Shown piece after piece: positions 57,862 to 64,000 of a stretch of DNA of 64,000 nt. How positions within the stretch are numbered: position 1 is the first letter of the stretch; each line of letters begins with the position of its first letter. Below the pieces are notes generated by a model. That model ran no database searches. It was not told where the DNA came from and saw nothing but the letters and a program-made list of their open reading frames with translations. Origin of the DNA: Lactobacillus sp. W8174 (lineage in GTDB: Bacteria; Bacillota; Bacilli; Lactobacillales; Lactobacillaceae); contig NZ_JACFRN010000001.1 in NCBI RefSeq assembly GCF_016100975.1, forward strand, positions 372,001 through 436,000, written 5' to 3'. The position numbers and the translations under genes were made by a program.

Positions 57862-58770
57862 TTATGTCCGCGGATGCGTTTTTTCGTAAACTTGTAAAAT
57901 ATGTTTCTGGGACAAATTTGTATAAATTTGAGTTGTACTGATGTCTGAATGCCCTAAAATTTCTTGAACAACACGCAAATCTGCCCCATTTTCCAGTAAA
58001 TGTGTTGCAAATGTGTGTCTTAAAGTATGTGGAGTGACATTTTTTTGAATACCAGCCATTTTACAGTAATGCTTAATAATTTGCCAAACTGCTTGTCTTG
58101 TTAATGAAGTACCTCTGCTATTAAGAAAAATAAAATCGTTATTTCTACCGCTCTTTAATATTAAAGGGTCACGAACCTTTTCTTTATAACTGTCAATCCA
58201 AGATAAAGCTACTTCGCTAATTGGAATCAATCGCTCTTTTGATCCTTTGCCAAAAATTTTGACCAATTTCAGTTCTTCATGCAAATCGGTAAATTTAAGA
58301 TTAATTAATTCACTCACTCTTATTCCCGTAGCATACAGAGTTTCAAGTAAAGCCCTATCACGCAAGCCTAACTTCTTTTTAGTATCAGGTTGCTCAAGCA
58401 AATTATTAACTTCACTAACTGTCAAAGCCACGGGCAAAGTATGACGCTTTTTAGGAGAATCAATTTCGAGCATTGGGTTTAACTTTTGAATATTTTGTCT
58501 CACCAGCCACTGATAGAATTTACGCAAACTGGTTATTAAACGGCTAATAGAACTTGTGGCTTTATTTTGATCGCGCTGCTCTGCCAAAAAAGCATCAATG
58601 TCAAGGGCTTGAGTCGGCCAAGAAGTAAAATTTTCCTGTTGAAGAAAACGAATGAAAGAAGTTAAATCCTGCCTGTAGGCTGTTATCGTATTATTACTAA
58701 GGCCACGTTCAACCTGACTATATCTCAAATAATCTTCAACTTGCTCTGATAAATTAATCTTTTTCGGCAT
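57862..58770 (-). CDS. xerD: Tyrosine recombinase XerD
   Basis: 302 residues. The N-terminal SAM-like DNA-binding domain (about 5-90) starts EDYLRYSQVERGLS. The catalytic set is complete: Arg in TGIRVSE, Lys in FGKGSKER, His/Arg in HTLRHTFA, His in LGHSDISTTQ and Tyr in IYTNL. With XerC it resolves chromosome dimers at dif under FtsK control. The cvfB-xerD-ribT-scpAB order is that of Firmicutes; it overlaps cvfB by 17 bases. Confidence 0.93.
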   Translation of the reverse strand: MPKKINLSEQVEDYLRYSQVERGLSNNTITAYRQDLTSFIRFLQQENFTSWPTQALDIDAFLAEQRDQNKATSSISRLITSLRKFYQWLVRQNIQKLNPMLEIDSPKKRHTLPVALTVSEVNNLLEQPDTKKKLGLRDRALLETLYATGIRVSELINLKFTDLHEELKLVKIFGKGSKERLIPISEVALSWIDSYKEKVRDPLILKSGRNNDFIFLNSRGTSLTRQAVWQIIKHYCKMAGIQKNVTPHTLRHTFATHLLENGADLRVVQEILGHSDISTTQIYTNLSQKHILQVYEKTHPRT

Positions 58771-59641
58771 TTTCTGGATCCTTTATCAGGGAGATAGAGC
58801 CAGCAGCCTTATCCTCCACTATATATTTAGCTTTAAGTAAATGGCCTAAAGCTCGCTTAAAGGCCGATTTAGAAATACCAAAATAATTTTTGATATCCTG
58901 TGCGTCAGATTTATCGTAAAAAGGTAAGGTTTTATCTTTTTTCCTGCGCAAACTCATTAAAATCATTTGTGCATCATCATCAATTTCCTCGAAAGCTCGT
59001 GGCAAAGTACTTAGATTCAAGCGACCATATTGGCTAATACCAACCACCCTGCCACTGAATTGCTCGCCTAAACGCAAGGGACGCGTCATTTGTGTTGGAT
59101 GGACAAAACCTAAATAATATTCTTTAGTGATTATAAATGCCCCTACTTCACGAGACGCATATACGGTACCAAAAATATCTTTATTTTTCATATCGTCAGG
59201 AAAATGAGCTGCTAACTGTTCGAAAATATTTTCGTCTGCCAGTTTTGCCCAAATACGATTTTTCTCATCTGTTTCCAGGTGAACCAAAAGCTGATCTTCA
59301 GGTTGGGGCCAACACTCTTTATCATAAGGTAAGTCGTCCATTGAAATTACAACATCTTTATCGGGTAAGCCAATATCTACGAAAACACCCAGGTTATATT
59401 TTACTTCAGTGACTTTACTCCAGCCATATTGATCTTGTTGAGCAAAAGGCAAAAATTGCGTCATTTCTCGATTGTGCTGCTTATCATCGTATAAAAATCC
59501 CCTGATTTGATCTCCAAGCTGTGGCTTTTCTTCCTGTGTAATTTCTTTTTTCTTCAGTTCATATGTAATTCCGTCAATTTGAACAAAAAAAGAATCTTCG
59601 TTTTGGTCTATTATTTTTCCAGTTGCAATTGTGCCAAGCAT
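58754..59641 (-). CDS. cvfB: S1-domain RNA-binding protein CvfB
   Basis: 295 residues. Three S1-like domains (about 1-65, 70-135 and 145-215) are followed by a C-terminal winged helix (about 230-290; FGISKSAFKRALGHLLKAKY). YNLGVFVDIGLPDKDVVIS marks the second S1 unit. The S. aureus homologue affects virulence gene expression; the RNA target is unknown. GTAGGAG precedes the ATG. It opens the xerD-scpAB operon. Confidence 0.9.
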   Translation of the reverse strand: MLGTIATGKIIDQNEDSFFVQIDGITYELKKKEITQEEKPQLGDQIRGFLYDDKQHNREMTQFLPFAQQDQYGWSKVTEVKYNLGVFVDIGLPDKDVVISMDDLPYDKECWPQPEDQLLVHLETDEKNRIWAKLADENIFEQLAAHFPDDMKNKDIFGTVYASREVGAFIITKEYYLGFVHPTQMTRPLRLGEQFSGRVVGISQYGRLNLSTLPRAFEEIDDDAQMILMSLRRKKDKTLPFYDKSDAQDIKNYFGISKSAFKRALGHLLKAKYIVEDKAAGSISLIKDPENAEKD

Positions 59642-59678
59642 GATTTTTCTCCTACATCTAGAATGGGATCTGATAACA

Positions 59679-59684
59679 AGTATA
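59679..59684 (-). promoter_or_regulatory. -10 box before cvfB
   Basis: On the - strand TATACT, about 38 bases before the start. TGTCAA lies 18 bases further up as a possible -35, inside the palindrome TTGACTAATGTCAA. Confidence 0.45.
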
Positions 59685-59757
59685 TCATTTTAAAGGAATA
59701 AATTGACATTAGTCAATCTAAATTTGCTTCTGATTTTTCCTAAAATTTAAATCATAC

Positions 59758-59790
59758 AAAAATAGCCAGTAACAAGCACTGGCTATTTTA
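59758..59790. terminator. Terminator of pyk
   Basis: AAAATAGCCAGT pairs perfectly with ACTGGCTATTTT around AACAAGC. On the - strand it continues in a T run after pyk. Confidence 0.9.
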
Positions 59791-59805
59791 ATGCTTAATT
59801 TTTAA

Positions 59806-61575
59806 TTAAAGGTTTGAAACTTCGCCTTGATAGATTGCGCCGCGACGAGCATCAACAGTAATAGTAATACCACTGCCAATCTTTTCTGTTGCATCAGTAA
59901 CTCCAACTACAACTGGAATACCTAATGATAAACCGACAACAGCAGCGTGTGAAGTCAAACCAGATGCTTCAACAACTAAACCTGAAGCCTTCTTAATTGC
60001 AGGCATGTAATCAGGATCAGTAGTTTTTGCTACCATGATATCTCCCTCTTTAACCTTGCTAATAGCTTCTTCAGCACTGTTAACCACAACTGTCTTACCG
60101 ACAACAGAGCCATTACCAACGCCAAGTCCCTGAGCTAACTTGCTACCGATAATCTGCAGCTTCATCAAGTTGGTGGTACCTGAGTCGCCAACAGGTACAC
60201 CGGCAACGATAATAACAAGATCACCATCTTTAACGTAGCCTTGTTCTTTAGCAACTTTAGCTGCTACATCAAACATATCATCAGTAGAAGCTGGTTTATC
60301 AGTCAACAGAGGCTGAACACCCCAAGAAATACCAAGTGAGTGTTGGATCTTTTCATCAAAAGTTAATGCCAAAATGTTTGCGTTCGGACGATACTTGGAA
60401 ATCATTCTCGCAGTGTAGCCAGAATTAGTAGCTGTAATAATAGTCTTAACGCCTAATTCTTGGGCTGTCCGCACAACTGATTCACCAATAGCCTCAGTAA
60501 CGTTTGAACCTTTATATTCTTCAAATCTTTGAAGAGCTAAAGTATTACGCTTAAGAAGTTCTTGTTCAGTTCTTTCATCAATTTCAGCCATTGCAGAAAC
60601 AGCTTTAACCGGGTACAAACCATTAGCGGATTCACCAGAAAGCATAGTGGCATCAGTACCATCAAGTACAGCGTTAGCTACGTCTGAAACTTCAGCACGA
60701 GTTGGACGAGGATTTTCTTGCATTGAGTCAAGCATTTGAGTAGCGGTAATTACTGGCTTACCAAGTGCGTTTGCCCTCTTAATTAAATCTTTTTGAACAA
60801 ACGGCACATCAATAAATGGAATCTCAACACCCATGTCACCACGAGCAACCATCAAGCCATCTGAAACTTGTAAGATTTCATCGGCATTATCAATACCTTC
60901 TTGTGATTCAATCTTAGGATAAATCTTAACATAATCACAGCCAGCATCTTCACAGAGCTTACGGATATCAAGAATATCTTGCGCCTTGCGTGCAAACGAA
61001 GCAAAGATAAAGTTAATGCCGTGAGCCAAACCAAACTTGATGTCATCAGCATCTTTTTCGGTAATTCCTGGGAGGCGAATTTCTACGCCAGGTGCATTAA
61101 CACCCTTCTTAGAACCGATAACACCCGTGTTTTGGGCTTCACAAACTAATTCTTTCTTTTCTTCATCTTTTTCTTTAATTAATAAGTCAACTAAACCATC
61201 ATCAATTAAAACGTGACCACCAACGTGAGTATCACCATAAAGACCTTCGTATGTAACGTGAATCATGTCCTTGTTACCAGGCTTAGAATCATCCATTGAC
61301 ACCCGAATTTGATCTCCAGTATTAATGGTAAACTTGCCACCTTCTTGATCAGTGGTTCTAATCTCAGCACCTTTGGTATCCAATGCTATACCAAGTACTA
61401 AACCAGTTTCTTTTTCAACTTGGCGAACCATTTTCATCCGTGATAGGTGTTCAGCGTGGTCACCATGTGAAAAGTTGAAACGAAATACATTTACGCCTGA
61501 CTTAGCCAAAGCTGTAATAGTTTCAATATCATTTGAAGCTGGCCCTAAGGTACTAACAATTTTAGTTTTCTTCAT
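59806..61575 (-). CDS. pyk: Pyruvate kinase with C-terminal PEP-utiliser-like domain
   Basis: 589 residues. The TIM-barrel core begins KIVSTLGPAS and has the signature KIYPKIESQEG region and ARGDMGVEIP. The extra C-terminal domain (about 478-589) contains GLTSHAAVVG, the motif of PEP-utilising enzymes but lacking phosphotransfer context, as in Bacillus and lactobacilli. It converts PEP and ADP to pyruvate and ATP. It lies 29 bases after pfkA and shares its transcript; GAGGAG precedes the ATG. Confidence 0.97.
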   Translation of the reverse strand: MKKTKIVSTLGPASNDIETITALAKSGVNVFRFNFSHGDHAEHLSRMKMVRQVEKETGLVLGIALDTKGAEIRTTDQEGGKFTINTGDQIRVSMDDSKPGNKDMIHVTYEGLYGDTHVGGHVLIDDGLVDLLIKEKDEEKKELVCEAQNTGVIGSKKGVNAPGVEIRLPGITEKDADDIKFGLAHGINFIFASFARKAQDILDIRKLCEDAGCDYVKIYPKIESQEGIDNADEILQVSDGLMVARGDMGVEIPFIDVPFVQKDLIKRANALGKPVITATQMLDSMQENPRPTRAEVSDVANAVLDGTDATMLSGESANGLYPVKAVSAMAEIDERTEQELLKRNTLALQRFEEYKGSNVTEAIGESVVRTAQELGVKTIITATNSGYTARMISKYRPNANILALTFDEKIQHSLGISWGVQPLLTDKPASTDDMFDVAAKVAKEQGYVKDGDLVIIVAGVPVGDSGTTNLMKLQIIGSKLAQGLGVGNGSVVGKTVVVNSAEEAISKVKEGDIMVAKTTDPDYMPAIKKASGLVVEASGLTSHAAVVGLSLGIPVVVGVTDATEKIGSGITITVDARRGAIYQGEVSNL

Positions 61576-61604
61576 TATGTAAAATTCTCCTCAAAATCGA
61601 CTAA

Positions 61605-62564
61605 TTATTTAGTCATTTCTTCATTTATATCAATTAACGATTCTTCACTGGCATGTTTTTCATCAAAAAGATCAAGAATATCATGGGTTTCTAATTTTCC
61701 ATTCTCCATGCCGACAGCTAAACCGCCTTTACCATCAAGAAGTAACTTGACCGCATAATTTCCCATCTTTGTGGCATTAATCCTATCAGTAACCGTTGGT
61801 GCACCACCACGCTGCATGTGACCAATTACATTTGCCCTGCAATCGAATTCGCCGTATTTTAAAAGTTCAGTTCTAAAATCAGCGGCATCCATCACACCTT
61901 CAGCTAATATGATAATGCCATTGTCTTTGCCATCTTTAAAACCGCGCTTTAATCTTTCAGCAATTGCTTTAATGTCATAACTTCTTTCTGGAACAACAAT
62001 TGCATCTGCACCACTTGCTAAACCTACACGCATAGCAATGTCACCACAATTGCGTCCCATAACATTAACAACAAAAACGCGGTGATGACTGCTGGCAGTA
62101 TCACGAATTCTGTCGATAGCTTGCATTGCCGTATTGCAGGCAGTATCAAGTCCAATAGTATACTCAGTATATGGAATATCATTGTCAATGGTTCCTGGCA
62201 AACCAATTGAGTTAATTCCCAACCGAGTTAATGCCAGCGCACCATGATAAGAACCATCACCGCCGATAACAATTACAGTATCAATGTCATGCTTTTTTAA
62301 CTGTTCCACCCCTTTTTCTTGCACTTCTTTTTGTGCAAACTCAGGGTAGCGGGCACTGTAAAGAAAAGTACCACCAGCGCTAATCATATGGTCAACATTT
62401 TCGCTAGTTAAGGTAACAAAGTCACCTGCTACAAGCCCAGCATAACCATAACGGATACCAACAACACCAAGTCCGTGATGAATAGCAGTTTTTGTAACAG
62501 CCCTTACAGCTGCATTCATACCAGGAGCATCGCCACCGCTCGTTAAAATTCCAATTCGCTTCAT
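61605..62564 (-). CDS. pfkA: 6-phosphofructokinase
   Basis: 319 residues. The ATP loop ILTSGGDAPGMNAAVRA (6-22), GGDGSYHGA and the catalytic Asp in PGTIDNDI are present, as is the C-terminal MQRGGAPTVTDR. It phosphorylates fructose-6-phosphate, the committed step of glycolysis. GAGGTGAATTC forms the ribosome site. A cre site 119 bases upstream suggests CcpA control of the pfkA-pyk operon, normally positive in lactic acid bacteria. Confidence 0.97.
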   Translation of the reverse strand: MKRIGILTSGGDAPGMNAAVRAVTKTAIHHGLGVVGIRYGYAGLVAGDFVTLTSENVDHMISAGGTFLYSARYPEFAQKEVQEKGVEQLKKHDIDTVIVIGGDGSYHGALALTRLGINSIGLPGTIDNDIPYTEYTIGLDTACNTAMQAIDRIRDTASSHHRVFVVNVMGRNCGDIAMRVGLASGADAIVVPERSYDIKAIAERLKRGFKDGKDNGIIILAEGVMDAADFRTELLKYGEFDCRANVIGHMQRGGAPTVTDRINATKMGNYAVKLLLDGKGGLAVGMENGKLETHDILDLFDEKHASEESLIDINEEMTK

Positions 62565-62682
62565 GAATTCACCTCATCAAGATTTATTGTGTAATTTCTC
62601 ACATCCACTAAATTTTAACATTCTTTCATGAAAAAATCTCACAAAAAATGATTAAAATTCTTGATTTGACGGTCTTTTTCAA

Positions 62683-62696
62683 TGTTAGCGTTAACA
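62683..62696. promoter_or_regulatory. Catabolite-responsive element (cre) upstream of pfkA-pyk
   Basis: TGTTAGCGTTAACA matches the cre consensus TGWAANCGNTNWCA at all but one fixed position and is nearly palindromic. It lies 119-132 bases before the pfkA start, upstream of the likely promoter, a placement associated with activation by CcpA. Confidence 0.75.
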
Positions 62697-62726
62697 TCAA
62701 CTATTTGTTTACGCTTACTCAAAAAA

Positions 62727-64000
62727 TTACTCTTTTAAATTTACAACCTTTAAATTAGTTAGAATATATTGTTTTTTACTCGAGTCGAAACGATCATTTT
62801 GAACTTTAATACCTAATAGATAAATATTACCCTCCTTTAAATTCGATTGAATTTTATCATAAACATTAGGAAAGATTACAATATCCTGCTTACTGTTTGT
62901 ATCAGCAAAACTACCAAAAGCCATTGTTTGACCTTTTTTGGTCCTCACAAGTTTTAATGACATCAGTTTGCCGACAGCTATTCCCCCATCATTTATTTCA
63001 AATTCATTTAGCGGCTTAGCATTAAACTTCTGAGCATATTTTTGCACGGTAATTAATGGAGAAGTGAGTGTAGAAAAACCTAAAGTTTTTTCTTCCATCA
63101 GAGCCATTTCTTGTTTGCTGGGTTCCTCAGCGGGCTTAATGGGAACGCCACCTAAGCCTTCTGATAAAGCAAGATTTTCTCCAGTTAATTTAACGTTCTC
63201 AATTATTTCAGAGCAATTTTGTAATAGCTCGTTACGATTTTTGTTAAGGCGGTCAAAACATCCCGATTTGATTAAAGATTCAACCACATTTGTAATGCTG
63301 TTGGTTTTAATAAATTTGGGATCAATCTGACGTAAAAAACCGCTAAGAGAATCAAAGGGTTGAGTTTGCCGCTTGGCAATTATTTCTTTAAGAAAATCTA
63401 TTCTAATTCCTTTAATTGCACGCAAGCCCACTAAAATTCGCCCATCAATTACCTGATAAGCTAAGTCACTTTTGTTAATGTCAGGTGGCATAATTTTAAC
63501 GCCATCTTCTTGAGCGCGCATTATATATTCATTCGCCTTATTTTGATTACCAATATTAGAATTAAGCATAGAGGCATAAAATTCAGCTGGATAATGAACT
63601 TGTAAATATGCAAGCCAAAATGCGATCATCGTATAAGCAACAGCATGTGATCGGTTGAAACCATAATTGGCAAATTGCTCAATATAGTCATATACACGGG
63701 TCGCAACCTGAACAGTCCTGCCGTTTTTTACTGCACCGTTGATAAATTTAGATTTTTCCTGTTCAATAACCTTTTGCTCTTTTTTTGACATTGCTCTACG
63801 TAAAATGTCGGCTTCTCCTAAAGAAAAGCCAGCCAGAACTCGGGCAGTTTGCATGACTTGCTCTTGGTAGACTAAAATGCCGTATGTTGAGGACAAAATA
63901 GGTTTTAAGCTGGGGTCAGGATATGTGACTTTCTGTGTGCCTTTCTTGCGTGCAATAAAATTCTTAATATTCTGCATTGGACCTGGACGATAAAGTGCAT
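62727..64000 (-). CDS. dnaE: DNA polymerase III alpha subunit DnaE, C-terminal part (5' end outside window)
   Basis: The frame is open to the window edge; the visible 424 residues begin within ALYRPGPMQNI, a DnaE core motif. The finger region YQEQVMQTARVLAGFSLGEA and FNRSHAVAYTMIAF follow. Then come a helix-hairpin-helix region and a C-terminal OB-fold (about the last 115 residues). It is DnaE, not PolC, which has a different domain order. In Firmicutes it extends primers before handing over to PolC. The dnaE-pfkA-pyk order is conserved. Confidence 0.95.
   Translation of the reverse strand, partial: ALYRPGPMQNIKNFIARKKGTQKVTYPDPSLKPILSSTYGILVYQEQVMQTARVLAGFSLGEADILRRAMSKKEQKVIEQEKSKFINGAVKNGRTVQVATRVYDYIEQFANYGFNRSHAVAYTMIAFWLAYLQVHYPAEFYASMLNSNIGNQNKANEYIMRAQEDGVKIMPPDINKSDLAYQVIDGRILVGLRAIKGIRIDFLKEIIAKRQTQPFDSLSGFLRQIDPKFIKTNSITNVVESLIKSGCFDRLNKNRNELLQNCSEIIENVKLTGENLALSEGLGGVPIKPAEEPSKQEMALMEEKTLGFSTLTSPLITVQKYAQKFNAKPLNEFEINDGGIAVGKLMSLKLVRTKKGQTMAFGSFADTNSKQDIVIFPNVYDKIQSNLKEGNIYLLGIKVQNDRFDSSKKQYILTNLKVVNLKE

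Overview
The window is chromosomal DNA from an AT-rich, low-GC Gram-positive bacterium, most likely Lactobacillus in the strict sense (the L. delbrueckii / L. acidophilus / bee-associated clade). The evidence is a set of Lactobacillales and Bacillus-type gene strings: dinG-ypmB-asnS-dnaD-nth, recU-pbp1A next to ypsA-gpsB-rnpB-ypsC, topA-trmFO-xerC-hslV-hslU, hup-der-rpsA-cmk, and cvfB-xerD-ribT-scpA-scpB-rluB, together with a pyruvate kinase that carries the extra C-terminal domain. The species cannot be fixed from this sequence alone. There are no rRNA or tRNA genes, no CRISPR array, no prophage and no intact insertion sequence.

Layout: 1-24.3 kb is mostly + strand (18 of 21 intact genes). 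It holds DNA repair and translation genes, RNase P RNA, formate-THF ligase, lspA-rluD, and then a carA-carB pair whose catalytic residues are largely lost. A MarR regulator, a DegV protein and a NUDIX hydrolase end this arm. From 24.36 kb to the end, genes are mostly - strand (33 of 37). They include topoisomerase IV, the topA/hslUV/xerC operon, rbgA-rnhB-dprA, cca, the hup-der-rpsA-cmk group, a riboflavin ECF transporter under an FMN riboswitch, the scpAB/xerD operon, pfkA-pyk and the end of dnaE.

The switch in gene polarity coincides with a 1.35-kb gene-free AT-rich stretch (25445-26789). This stretch contains a near-canonical Firmicute XerCD dif site (26117-26144; 25 of 28 bases identical to the B. 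subtilis dif as I recall it). I therefore read it as the replication terminus. Only 377 bp away lies a perfect 12-6-12 palindrome (25710-25739) that closely resembles the streptococcal/lactococcal difSL site. It sits just upstream of a XerS-type recombinase gene (24356-25444). The chromosome therefore appears to carry two Xer systems at one terminus: XerC and XerD (both encoded here) with dif, and XerS with a difSL-like site. The XerS copy has Gln in place of the usual His/Trp catalytic residue.

The second unusual element is the carA-carB pair directly after lspA-rluD, where Bacillus and many lactobacilli have the pyr operon. Both reading frames are full length, but the glutaminase Cys/His and the metal-ligand Glu/Asn of both ATP-grasp halves are replaced. 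The C-terminal allosteric domain is better kept. Smaller points of interest are an endonuclease III without its iron-sulfur cysteines, a ParC with Gly at a quinolone-resistance position, a structured leader before the MarR gene, a cre site before pfkA-pyk, and an IS3 transposase remnant.
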